From contig JAAYTZ010000113.1 in the NCBI GenBank assembly GCA_012517965.1, forward strand, positions 62,001 through 126,000: 64,000 nucleotides of DNA. The letters are read 5' to 3'. The position numbers and the translations under genes are program-made. Within the stretch, counting starts at the first letter, position 1. Each line of letters opens with the position of its first letter. Below, one piece after another: positions 8,276 through 15,143 of this stretch. The notes beneath the pieces are model-generated. The model was not told the DNA's origin. It saw nothing but the letters and a program-made list of their open reading frames with translations, and ran no database searches. This DNA is from Propionibacterium sp. GTDB lineage: Bacteria > Actinomycetota > Actinomycetes > Propionibacteriales > Propionibacteriaceae.

Positions 8276-9774
8276 AGACCTGCTACCTGCCCGACGTCGG
8301 CGAGGGCCTCGTCGAGGCCGAGATCGCCACCTGGCTCGTCGCCGTCGGCGACACCGTGGCCGTCAACGACCCCATGGTCGAGATCGAGACCGCGAAGTCG
8401 CTCGTCGAGCTTCCCTTCCCGTACGCCGGGCGGGTGACGGCGCTCCTGGTGGCCGAGGGCGACATCGTGCCCGTGGGCGCGCCGATCCTCACGCTCGACG
8501 ACGGCTCGGACGCCGCGGGAGCGCCGGAGACGGTGACGGCCGCCCCGGCCGAGCCGGCGGCCGCCGCCGAAGCTCCGGTGACCGGGCAGATCGTTGTCGA
8601 GCCGCCCGCGGCCGACCAGTCGGCGGCCGGCGACACCGGGGCCGCGGCGGGCGCGCTGCTGGTGGGCTACGGGACGCCGACGGCTGCCGTGAGCCGGCGG
8701 CCGCGGGCCGGGCGGCTGGCCGTGCCGGGGGAGCAGGCCGAGCACGTGAACAGCTCCTACGCCACCGACCAGCCCGTGTCGAGGCCGGTGGACGAGGTGT
8801 CGGCCCCCGAACCGGTCGGCGGGCAATCGGTCCCGCCGCCGCTGCCGGACCCGGGGGAGCCCGCGCCCCCCACGGTGGCCGGTCCCGGGTTGCGGGCGAA
8901 GCCGCAGGTGCGCCGCCTCGCGCGCGATCTCGGGGTCGACCTCGCGGACGTCACCGGCACGGGACCGGAGGGCCTCGTCACCGCCCTCGACGTCGCCCGG
9001 GCCGCCGCGGGGCTGGCCACGATGGGGAGCTTCGCGCCGGCGTCCGGGTTGGGGGCCGGACGGACGGGCGGGGTGCGCCACCTCCCGCTGCGCGGGGTGC
9101 GCCGGTCGATGGTCCAGTCGATGGTCGAGTCGGTGAAGGCGCCGCAGGCGTCCATGTGGGCCGAGGTCGACGTGACCGAGACCGTGCGGCTCATCGAGGC
9201 GCTCAAGCTGCGCCGGGAGTTCGCGGGCCTGCGGATCTCACCGATCCTGGTGCTCGCGCGGGCGGTCTGCCTGGCCCTGGGCCGCAATCCCGAGGTCAAC
9301 GGCTCGATCGACCTGGAGCGGCAGCAGATCACGATCCCCGACGACGTGAACCTCGGCATCGCCGCCGCCACCGCGCGCGGCCTGGTGGTGCCGAACATCA
9401 AGGCGGCGAACCGCCTCGACCTGCTGCGCCTCGCGCAGGCCCTGAACGGACTCGTGAACGCCGCCCGGGAGGGCACCATCACCCCGGCCGACTGCACGGG
9501 TGGCACGTTCACGATCACGAACGTGGGCGTGTTCGGCATCGACGGCGGGACGCCGATCCTGGTGCCGGGCGAGTCGGCGGTGCTGTGCCTGGGGGCGTTC
9601 CACCGGCGTCCGTTCGTGGTCGGCCGGGGGGACGACGAACGCATGGAGATCCGCTCGGTGGCCACGCTGACGCTGACGATCGACCACCGCGTGCTCGACG
9701 GCGAGTCGGGGGCCAGGTTCCTCAACGACGTCGCGACGATCCTGAAGGACCCGGGGCTGGCGCTGCTCTTCTGA
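8272..9774 (+). CDS. Dihydrolipoamide acyltransferase (E2) of the 2-oxoacid dehydrogenase complex
   Basis: 500 residues. One N-terminal lipoyl domain (residues 1-80) has the lipoylated lysine in EIETAKSLVE (K42). A long Ala/Pro-rich linker follows. The E3-binding domain lies at ~207-243 (VRRLARDLGVDL... GTGPEGLV). The C-terminal catalytic acyltransferase domain contains DHRVLDG near residue 469, including the active-site histidine. E2 forms the core of the complex and passes acyl groups to CoA. No E3 (lipoamide dehydrogenase) gene is in the window, so E3 must be encoded elsewhere. It converges with lexA, with only 18 bases between the stops. Confidence 0.92.
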   Translation: MKTCYLPDVGEGLVEAEIATWLVAVGDTVAVNDPMVEIETAKSLVELPFPYAGRVTALLVAEGDIVPVGAPILTLDDGSDAAGAPETVTAAPAEPAAAAEAPVTGQIVVEPPAADQSAAGDTGAAAGALLVGYGTPTAAVSRRPRAGRLAVPGEQAEHVNSSYATDQPVSRPVDEVSAPEPVGGQSVPPPLPDPGEPAPPTVAGPGLRAKPQVRRLARDLGVDLADVTGTGPEGLVTALDVARAAAGLATMGSFAPASGLGAGRTGGVRHLPLRGVRRSMVQSMVESVKAPQASMWAEVDVTETVRLIEALKLRREFAGLRISPILVLARAVCLALGRNPEVNGSIDLERQQITIPDDVNLGIAAATARGLVVPNIKAANRLDLLRLAQALNGLVNAAREGTITPADCTGGTFTITNVGVFGIDGGTPILVPGESAVLCLGAFHRRPFVVGRGDDERMEIRSVATLTLTIDHRVLDGESGARFLNDVATILKDPGLALLF

Positions 9775-9792
9775 CGCGCCCCGGAACTCGGG

Positions 9793-10641
9793 TCACAGGC
9801 GGCGCAGAACCGCGGTCACCTTGCCGAGGATCGTCGCCTCGTTGCCGTCGATGGGGTCGTACGCCTCGTTGTGGGGGAGCAGCCAGACCTGGCCGGGCGT
9901 CCGCTTGAAGGTCTTCACCGTGGCCTCGTCGCCGAGCAGCGCGGCGACGATGTCGCCGTTGTTGGCGTCGGGTTGCTGGCGCACCACCACGTAGTCGCCG
10001 TCGCAGATCGCGGCGTCGACCATCGAGTCGCCGCGGACCTGCAGCAGGAACAGCGTCCCCTCCCCGACGAGCTCGCGCGGCAGGGGGAAGACGTCCTCGA
10101 CGCGCTCCTCGGCCAGGATGGGCCCGCCCGCGGCGATGCGGCCGACGACCGGGACGTTGACCGGGCGGCCGGTGGGGGAGAAGTCCTGCGCCGAGTCGAG
10201 GTCGGACGCCGCGGCGGCGACCGGCCCGGGTGCCGCGGGCACGTCGTCGTGCGCGTCGGCGTCGGGCAGGTGGACCATGAGGGCGCGGGGCCGCTTCGGA
10301 TCGCGACGGAGGAAGCCCTTCGCCTCGAGCGCCTTGAGCTGGTGGGTCACCGACGAGGGGGAGGCGAGGCCGACGGCCTCCCCCATCTCCCGGATGGTCG
10401 GGGGGTAGCCGCGCTTCTCGGTCGACTCCTGGATCATCTGCAGGATCAGCCGTTGCCGCAGCGTCAGTCCCGCGGCGTCGGCGGGGCCGTCGGGCAGGCT
10501 GCTGACCTTGCCCAGTTTCTTGGCCACCTTGCCGAGCCGCGCCAGATCCTCCTCCGTGGGACGCCCGCGGCGCGTCTGCGGCGGGATGACCTTCTTGGAC
10601 TTCGGCCGGCCGACCTTCTTGGGAGCGTCTGAGTTACCCAT
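9793..10641 (-). CDS. lexA: SOS repressor LexA with long N-terminal extension
   Basis: 282 residues, against ~220-240 for most actinobacterial LexA. The winged helix starts near residue 59 ([12 protein letters not shown]) and includes [15 protein letters not shown]. The Ala-Gly cleavage site is in GRIAAGGPI; the catalytic Ser is in GDSMVD and the Lys in ATVKTF. The first ~58 residues are basic with two GRP cores (VGRPKSKK and RRGRPTEED), resembling AT-hook tails. TAGGGT six bases upstream of the ATG indicates a leaderless mRNA. A SOS box at 10673-10688 would allow autoregulation. Confidence 0.95.
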   Translation of the reverse strand: MGNSDAPKKVGRPKSKKVIPPQTRRGRPTEEDLARLGKVAKKLGKVSSLPDGPADAAGLTLRQRLILQMIQESTEKRGYPPTIREMGEAVGLASPSSVTHQLKALEAKGFLRRDPKRPRALMVHLPDADAHDDVPAAPGPVAAAASDLDSAQDFSPTGRPVNVPVVGRIAAGGPILAEERVEDVFPLPRELVGEGTLFLLQVRGDSMVDAAICDGDYVVVRQQPDANNGDIVAALLGDEATVKTFKRTPGQVWLLPHNEAYDPIDGNEATILGKVTAVLRRL

Positions 10642-10647
10642 GGCCCC

Positions 10648-10653
10648 ACCCTA
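10648..10653 (-). promoter_or_regulatory. Candidate leaderless -10 of lexA
   Basis: Minus-strand TAGGGT, six bases upstream of the lexA ATG at 10641. The SOS box lies about 20 bases further upstream, where it could cover the -35 region. Confidence 0.6.
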
Positions 10654-10672
10654 CGAATCGCACGGCCCGATT

Positions 10673-10688
10673 TGAAACATTTGTTCGA
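10673..10688 (-). promoter_or_regulatory. SOS box upstream of lexA
   Basis: On the minus strand the site reads TCGAAC-AAAT-GTTTCA, five of six bases symmetric with the actinobacterial consensus TCGAAC-N4-GTTCGA. Its place 32-47 bases upstream of the lexA start fits LexA autorepression. Confidence 0.8.
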
Positions 10689-10791
10689 CGTGTCGTTCGA
10701 TTCGTGAGGGGTCGCTGTCGGTCACGTGAGCTCGGGCGGGCGGCGGGGTTGCCGTCCCGGTTTGGCGACACCGAGGCGCAGGGAGGTGGGG

Positions 10792-10828
10792 TTAGGGTAC
10801 CCTTAGTTAGGCAAAGCCTTCCCTAAGG
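10792..10828 (+). promoter_or_regulatory. Overlapping iron-box-like half-sites (DtxR/IdeR type) upstream of feoA
   Basis: TTAGG/CCTAA-type half-sites lie head to head: TTAGGGTACCCTTA (10792-10805), TTAGG at 10807-10811 and CCTAA at 10822-10826. The inner AGGC-AAA-GCCT is symmetric. The canonical box is the 19-bp TTAGGTTAGGCTAACCTAA; the best match here has one extra base between the outer half-sites. Its place before feoAB supports iron-dependent repression. Confidence 0.6.
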
Positions 10829-10846
10829 TCAGAGAGGACCGGCAAC

Positions 10847-11155
10847 GTGAACCCCGTGAGCGTCGCTCTCGCCCAACGCGACCTGGCCGTCCGGCCCGGT
10901 TCCGGACAGTCCGTCCCGGAGAACTCCCTGGCGCGTCTGCGCAGGGGGGGCGCGGCGACGATCGTCCGGGTGCTGAACCTGGGCGACCCGGCCGCCTCGC
11001 GCCGGCTGTTCGACCTGGGCTTCGTGCCCGGGGCGCACGTCGAGTGCGTGCGTCGCGCTCCGCTGGGCGACCCCGCGATCTACCGGGTGGCCGACTACGA
11101 GATCGCTCTCCGGCGCGCCCAGGCCGCCTGCATCGAGATCGAGGGCGCCCGGTGA
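10847..11155 (+). CDS. feoA: Ferrous iron transport protein FeoA
   Basis: 102 residues: a ~25-residue leader, then a FeoA/SH3-like domain (LNLGDPAASRRLFDLGFVPG, ~45-64, and ALRRAQAACIEIE near the end). FeoA is a small cytoplasmic partner of the FeoB iron permease. The GTG start follows an AGAGAGGA ribosome site. The stop overlaps the feoB start (GTGA). The iron-box-like region sits 19 bases upstream of the start codon. Confidence 0.92.
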   Translation: MNPVSVALAQRDLAVRPGSGQSVPENSLARLRRGGAATIVRVLNLGDPAASRRLFDLGFVPGAHVECVRRAPLGDPAIYRVADYEIALRRAQAACIEIEGAR

Positions 11156-13098
11156 GCCACGACCACCACGGCGGCGGCGGCGCCACCGTCGCGACCGGCC
11201 TGCGCCGGTTCGCGCTGGTCGGCAGCCCCAACTCCGGCAAGAGCACCCTGTTCAACGCGCTCACGGGGCTGCGCGCCAAGGTCGGCAACTACCCGGGCGT
11301 CACGGTCTCCCGCTACGAGGGCGTCGCCACGATGCCGGGCGGGGCCGTCGTCGTCGAGGACCTGCCGGGCACCTACAGCCTCGACGCCATCAGTCCCGAC
11401 GAACAGATCGTCGCCGATGTCCTGCACGCCGGCGACGAGCGCCGTCCGACACCGGACGCCCTGCTCGTCACCGTGGATGCGACGACGTTGCGCCGGTCGC
11501 TGGCCATGGTCGCGCAGGTGCTCAACGTCGACCTCCCGGCGACCGTGGTCGTGACCTTCGGCGACGAGCTCGCGCAGCGGGCCGGTCGTCTCGACCTGGC
11601 CGCGCTCGGTCGCGCCCTCGGCGTCCCGGTGCTGGGCGTGCCGGCCGCCGACCCGCGCGCCGTCGACGCGCTGCGTCGGCACCTGGCCGACGTGAGCGCC
11701 TGGGAGCGGCCCGTCCTGCCGCCGCCGACCGACCCCGCCGAGACGCGCGTGTGGATCGACTCGGTCCTCGCCGCGGCGGATTACGCCGTCCCGCAACGCG
11801 ACCGGCGTACCGCCCGGGTGGACGCCGTCCTGCTGCACCCGCTGTGGGGCTCGGTGGTCTTCTTCGCGACCATGTTCGGCTTCTTCCAGGTGATCTTCAC
11901 CCTCGCGGCGCCGCTGCAGGACGCCATCGAGGCGCTGTTCGGCCTGCTCGGGGGGCTGGTCGCCGAGTTCGTGACGGTGGACTGGCTGGCGCGGTTCCTG
12001 GCCGAGGCCGTCCTCGGCGGCGTTGGTGGGGTCCTGGTGTTCCTGCCTCAGATCGCCCTGCTGTTCGCGATGATCGCCCTGCTGGAGGGCGTCGGCTACA
12101 TGTCCCGGGCGGCGTTTCTCATGGACCGGGTGATGGCCCGCTTCGGGCTCGAGGGGCGCGCGTTCGTCGCGCTGCTGTCGGCGTTCGCGTGCGCGATCCC
12201 CGGGATCATAGCGACCCGTTCGCTGCCGTCCGCGCGTGACCGGCTGGCCACCATGCTGGCGGCCCCGATCATGACCTGCTCGGCCCGGCTGCCCGTCTAC
12301 GTGATGCTGATCGCCCTGCTCGTGCCGGCCGAGGCGACCCTGGGTCCCTTCGGTGCCCAGGGGGTGGCGATGTTCGGGCTGTACGTGGCGGGGGCGCTCG
12401 CCGCCATGGCGACCGCCTGGGTGTTCGGCCGGCTCGGTGGACGCCGCCAGGGGGCCCTGCCGTTCTACATGGAGATGCCCCCGTACCGGCTGCCCCGGCT
12501 GCGCACGGTCGTCGCGGCGGTCTGGGACGCCTGCGTCTCCTTCGTCCGCAAGGTCGCGACGATCATCCTGACCACGACGATCGCGCTGTGGGCGCTGCTG
12601 TCCTTCCCGCTGCACGACGCCGGTCGGCTCGAGGCCGCCGGCATCGACCCGACCGACCAGGCGGCCGTCGCGGCCTACACCCTCGACCGCTCGTACGCGG
12701 CCGGCCTCGGCCGGGCCGTCCAGCCGGTCTTCGAGCCGTTGGGGTTCGACTGGCGGGTCAACGTGGGCGTCATCGCCTCGCTGACGGCGCGCGAGGTGTT
12801 CGTCGCCACGATGGGGCAGATCGCCGCGGCGGAAGACCCCGAGGATCCCGGGACGGCGCTCGCCGCGATGACCGTCGAGGACGGTCCGCGGGCCGGCGAA
12901 CCGCTGTTCACGCCGTCGGTGCTGGCCTCACTGCTGGTGTTCTTCATGTTCGCGCTGCAGTGCTTCGCGACCATCGGGGTGCTGCGCCGGGAGACCGGCG
13001 GGTGGCGGTGGCCCCTGATCGCCTTCGGCTACATGTTCGCCCTGGCCTGGACGGGCGCGTTCGTCGCGGGCCGGGTCGTGGGGTTGCTGGCGCCGTGA
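11152..13098 (+). CDS. feoB: Ferrous iron transporter FeoB
   Basis: 648 residues. The N-terminal G domain shows G1 GSPNSGKS (~24-31), G2 NYPGVT (~46-51) and G3 DLPG (~70-73). The usual G4 motif (N-M/K-x-D) is not visible; the equivalent place reads TFGDEL. A helical spacer and the membrane part with two gate regions follow, with the FeoB signature ACAIPGIIATRSL. About eight or nine membrane segments are seen. It imports Fe2+ across the plasma membrane. It is coupled by GTGA overlaps to feoA upstream and to the Nfu-like gene downstream. Confidence 0.95.
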   Translation: MSHDHHGGGGATVATGLRRFALVGSPNSGKSTLFNALTGLRAKVGNYPGVTVSRYEGVATMPGGAVVVEDLPGTYSLDAISPDEQIVADVLHAGDERRPTPDALLVTVDATTLRRSLAMVAQVLNVDLPATVVVTFGDELAQRAGRLDLAALGRALGVPVLGVPAADPRAVDALRRHLADVSAWERPVLPPPTDPAETRVWIDSVLAAADYAVPQRDRRTARVDAVLLHPLWGSVVFFATMFGFFQVIFTLAAPLQDAIEALFGLLGGLVAEFVTVDWLARFLAEAVLGGVGGVLVFLPQIALLFAMIALLEGVGYMSRAAFLMDRVMARFGLEGRAFVALLSAFACAIPGIIATRSLPSARDRLATMLAAPIMTCSARLPVYVMLIALLVPAEATLGPFGAQGVAMFGLYVAGALAAMATAWVFGRLGGRRQGALPFYMEMPPYRLPRLRTVVAAVWDACVSFVRKVATIILTTTIALWALLSFPLHDAGRLEAAGIDPTDQAAVAAYTLDRSYAAGLGRAVQPVFEPLGFDWRVNVGVIASLTAREVFVATMGQIAAAEDPEDPGTALAAMTVEDGPRAGEPLFTPSVLASLLVFFMFALQCFATIGVLRRETGGWRWPLIAFGYMFALAWTGAFVAGRVVGLLAP

Positions 13099-13667
13099 CC
13101 ATCCCTGTCCACCCGGAGCCGGGCGCTCACCCTCGCGAACTGCGGTGGATCGTCGCCCCGGACCTGCTGCGGTTCGTGGGTCGCCCCGCCGCGGTACCGG
13201 ACGCCCTCGGGCGCCTGCTCGCCGACGGCCGCCTCGAGTCGGTCGTGGTGGAACCCGGGGCCGTGGTCCTGAGGCTCGCCGACGGCTTCGCGTGGCGGGC
13301 CGAGGGGCCGGCCGTCCGCCGGGCGCTCCAGGACTCGCTCGCCCGCCCCGAGGCCTGGCGGCCGCCTTCGGACGCCGCGGGCTCGTCCGACGTGCGGCTG
13401 CGGGCCGTCGCCGAGCGGGTGCTCGCCGGCGAGGTGGGGGACTACGTCCGCTCCCACGCCGGCTCCCTCACCTTGCTCGGGGTGCGCGACGATCGCGTGC
13501 TGGTCGCCCTCGGCGGAAGCTGCGCCGACTGCCCGGCCCGGGACTGGACGCTGACCCTCCGGGTCGAGGCGGCCATCCGGCGGCTGTATCCGGAGCTGAT
13601 GGGGCTGGACGTGCGCCCACGGCGTCCCGGTCGGCCGACGGAAGGGGCGTCCGCGGTCCCGGCCTGA
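13095..13667 (+). CDS. Nfu/NifU C-terminal domain protein coupled to feoB
   Basis: 190 residues. The N-terminal ~70 residues resemble the Nfu N domain (VAPDLLRFVGRPAAVPDALG; ~16-35). The C-terminal half is a NifU-like domain with the cluster-binding CxxC in GGSCADCPARDWTLTLRV (~138-155). Such proteins carry or deliver Fe-S clusters. The GTG start overlaps the feoB stop. The gene takes the place FeoC has in enterobacteria, so it may link iron import to cluster assembly or sense the incoming iron; that is inference. Confidence 0.82.
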   Translation: MTIPVHPEPGAHPRELRWIVAPDLLRFVGRPAAVPDALGRLLADGRLESVVVEPGAVVLRLADGFAWRAEGPAVRRALQDSLARPEAWRPPSDAAGSSDVRLRAVAERVLAGEVGDYVRSHAGSLTLLGVRDDRVLVALGGSCADCPARDWTLTLRVEAAIRRLYPELMGLDVRPRRPGRPTEGASAVPA

Positions 13668-13673
13668 CCCCGA

Positions 13674-13709
13674 GGGGCGCCGCCTCCAGGAAAAGTGTCG
13701 GAGGCGCCT
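13674..13709 (+). terminator. Possible hairpin terminator after the feo operon
   Basis: GCCTCC and GGAGGC pair across a 12-base loop and the stem is extended after a small bulge. There is no T-run, so this is a weak call. Confidence 0.35.
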
Positions 13710-13738
13710 GATTGACTCGGCGCCAAGGTTCGGGAGTC

Positions 13739-13754
13739 TCGAACGATCGTGCGA
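13739..13754 (+). promoter_or_regulatory. Upstream SOS box of the small membrane protein gene
   Basis: TCGAAC-GATC-GTGCGA: one mismatch from the symmetric LexA consensus. It lies about 53 bases upstream of the second, perfect box. Confidence 0.65.
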
Positions 13755-13761
13755 TTCGCTC

Positions 13762-13790
13762 TTGCAATCGACGACCCGTTCGATAAAACT
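13762..13790 (+). promoter_or_regulatory. Candidate promoter between the two SOS boxes
   Basis: TTGCAA at 13762-13767 could be the -35. AAAACT (13785-13790, 17-base spacer) or the overlapping TAAAAC could be the -10. LexA bound at 13739 and 13792 would flank this promoter. Confidence 0.5.
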
Positions 13791-13791
13791 C

Positions 13792-13807
13792 TCGAACAGA
13801 CGTTCGA
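13792..13807 (+). promoter_or_regulatory. Perfect SOS box (TCGAAC-AGAC-GTTCGA)
   Basis: Fully symmetric 16-bp site, extended by one more pair (C...G) at 13791-13808. It sits just downstream of the candidate -10 and 20 bases upstream of the ATG at 13827, ideal for LexA repression. Confidence 0.9.
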
Positions 13808-13826
13808 GTCGATGAGGAGTCCTGAC

Positions 13827-14291
13827 ATGACCGCTCTGCACCCCGATCAGGTGGCGTCCGTCCCGGTGCGGCCCCACCGGGCCGACCGCGGCGCCAACGC
13901 CCGCCCGCGCTCGACGGCCCCGGCGGCCGCCGGGCCCAGGGCCCGCACCTGGACGCACGTCCCCCGCTCCAGCGTGAACGTGGAGGTCGCCACGGCGCTG
14001 GCCCTCCAGGCCCCGCCGGTTCGGCGGGCGCCGGTCGGCGAGCGCCCCCCGGCCACCGTCACGCGGCTGCTCGAGGACACGGTGCCCGTGCGCCGGTTGG
14101 CCGCCGAGCCTCGCTACGAATGGACGCCGCGCGGCCTGGCCGTCCTGCTCGCGCTGGTCGCCATCGTGGTGGGCATCATGACGATCACGCTGGTGTCGGC
14201 CTTCCTGGCGGTCAGCTCCGAACCGCTGACGGTCGCCGCGCCGGCCCCGGCTGCGGTGGCTCTCCAGACCGGCCCCGGCCAGGGTCGGTAG
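13827..14291 (+). CDS. SOS-regulated single-pass membrane protein at the divS/chiZ position
   Basis: 154 residues with AGGAG seven bases before the ATG. Residues 1-100 are Arg/Pro/Ala-rich and probably disordered. One hydrophobic segment runs ~103-130 (start PRGLAVLLALVAIVVG). A short ~24-residue Ala/Pro tail follows, predicted outside the membrane. In M. tuberculosis and C. glutamicum the gene between lexA and nrdR is the SOS-induced division suppressor ChiZ (Rv2719c) or DivS, which also has an Arg/Pro-rich cytoplasmic part and one membrane helix; ChiZ adds a LysM domain that is missing here. Two SOS boxes support damage induction. A division-inhibitor role is inferred from position, topology and regulation, not from clear sequence similarity. 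Confidence 0.7.
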   Translation: MTALHPDQVASVPVRPHRADRGANARPRSTAPAAAGPRARTWTHVPRSSVNVEVATALALQAPPVRRAPVGERPPATVTRLLEDTVPVRRLAAEPRYEWTPRGLAVLLALVAIVVGIMTITLVSAFLAVSSEPLTVAAPAPAAVALQTGPGQGR

Positions 14292-14308
14292 CGCGCGGCC
14301 GCTTCGGC

Positions 14309-14337
14309 TTGCAGTAGGTCCCGCAGGCGTCTAGCCT
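14309..14337 (+). promoter_or_regulatory. Candidate nrdR-nrdJ promoter
   Basis: TTGCAG (14309-14314), a 17-base spacer and TAGCCT (14332-14337) form a good vegetative promoter. The predicted start site falls inside or just after the NrdR-box-like element. Confidence 0.6.
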
Positions 14338-14347
14338 CTACATCTAG
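14338..14347 (+). promoter_or_regulatory. NrdR-box-like element
   Basis: CTACATCTAG matches 8 of 10 positions of the NrdR-box core CWATATATWG. It directly abuts the -10 of the nrdR promoter, as expected for autoregulation. Only one copy is evident, whereas NrdR sites usually come in pairs. Confidence 0.5.
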
Positions 14348-14370
14348 TAGTTACAGGGGTGTGCCTTCCC

Positions 14371-14429
14371 CACAGGTTGTGGTGGTGGCGCACAGGTGCT
14401 GCACAGGTGTTCCACAGCGCCGTCCACAG
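14371..14429 (+). repeat. Five CACAG repeats spaced near the helical period in the nrdR leader
   Basis: CACAG begins at 14371, 14391, 14402, 14413 and 14425, giving spacings of 20, 11, 11 and 12 bases. Three copies sit in 7-of-9 matches to the actinobacterial DnaA box TTGTCCACA (ending at 14374, 14416 and 14428). The block lies between the promoter and the nrdR start codon. Confidence 0.5.
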
Positions 14430-14461
14430 GGGCGGGAGCCCGGCGGGAGAGGAGGGTGGGA

Positions 14462-15100
14462 GTGTACTGCCCGTACTGCCGCTACCCCGACTCCCGCGTC
14501 CTCGATTCCCGGGTCGCCGACGACGGTTCCAGCATCCGCCGGCGCCGGGAGTGCAAGGGCTGCCAGCGACGTTTCACCACGTTGGAGCAGATGCAGCTCG
14601 TCGTCGTGAAGCGATCCGGGGTGGTCGAGCCCTTCTCCCGCGACAAGGTCGTCGGAGGCGTCCGGAAGGCCTGCAAGGGCCGGCCGGTCACCGAGCAACA
14701 ACTGGCCCGGCTCGGCCAGCAGGTCGAGGAGTCCATCCGCGCCTCCGGCCAGGCCGAGGTGCCCGCCGAGCAGGTCGGAGTGGCGATCCTCGGCCCGCTC
14801 AAGGACCTCGATCCGGTGGCCTACCTGCGTTTCGCGTCCGTGTACCGGAACTACGAGTCGGTCGACGACTTCGAGACCGAGATCGCCCGCCTCCGTGACT
14901 CGGTGCTCGCGACGCACGGCGACCAGCCCGCGCCGACCCCGGGCGCCGCCGCGGCGCACCCCGGCGCGCAGTCCGAGCCCGCACCCGAGGCCGCCCCCGA
15001 GCTTGAGCCGGCCGACGCCCGCGGCCGCTCGAAATCCGGCCGCCGCGAGCGGGCGCCCCGCGCCGACCAGCTCGAACCGGCCACCGAACAACTCTTCTGA
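14462..15100 (+). CDS. nrdR: Transcriptional repressor NrdR with long acidic tail
   Basis: 212 residues, against ~150-160 usually. It starts at the GTG that gives VYCPYCR, six bases after an AGGAGGG ribosome site. The zinc ribbon has the CPYC and CKGC pairs (residues 3-6 and ~31-34). The ATP-cone follows ([16 protein letters not shown], ~48-63), which senses ATP/dATP. The last ~55 residues are an Ala/Pro/Glu-rich tail ending in a basic patch, not part of the family core. NrdR represses ribonucleotide reductase genes; it is followed 43 bases later by nrdJ. Confidence 0.95.
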   Translation: MYCPYCRYPDSRVLDSRVADDGSSIRRRRECKGCQRRFTTLEQMQLVVVKRSGVVEPFSRDKVVGGVRKACKGRPVTEQQLARLGQQVEESIRASGQAEVPAEQVGVAILGPLKDLDPVAYLRFASVYRNYESVDDFETEIARLRDSVLATHGDQPAPTPGAAAAHPGAQSEPAPEAAPELEPADARGRSKSGRRERAPRADQLEPATEQLF

Positions 15101-15143
15101 GCGCAGCACTGTCAACCCCCATCCACCGGCAGAGAGGTACGTC

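Noticed and set aside
14972..14988. Possible SOS control of nrdR-nrdJ or the DinG-type gene
   Set aside because: No TCGAAC-N4-GTTCGA-like site near their starts; boxes are only at lexA and at the small membrane protein gene.
15101..15143. Cobalamin riboswitch before the B12-dependent reductase
   Set aside because: The gap is only 43 bases, too short for the aptamer, and the B12-box consensus is not seen.
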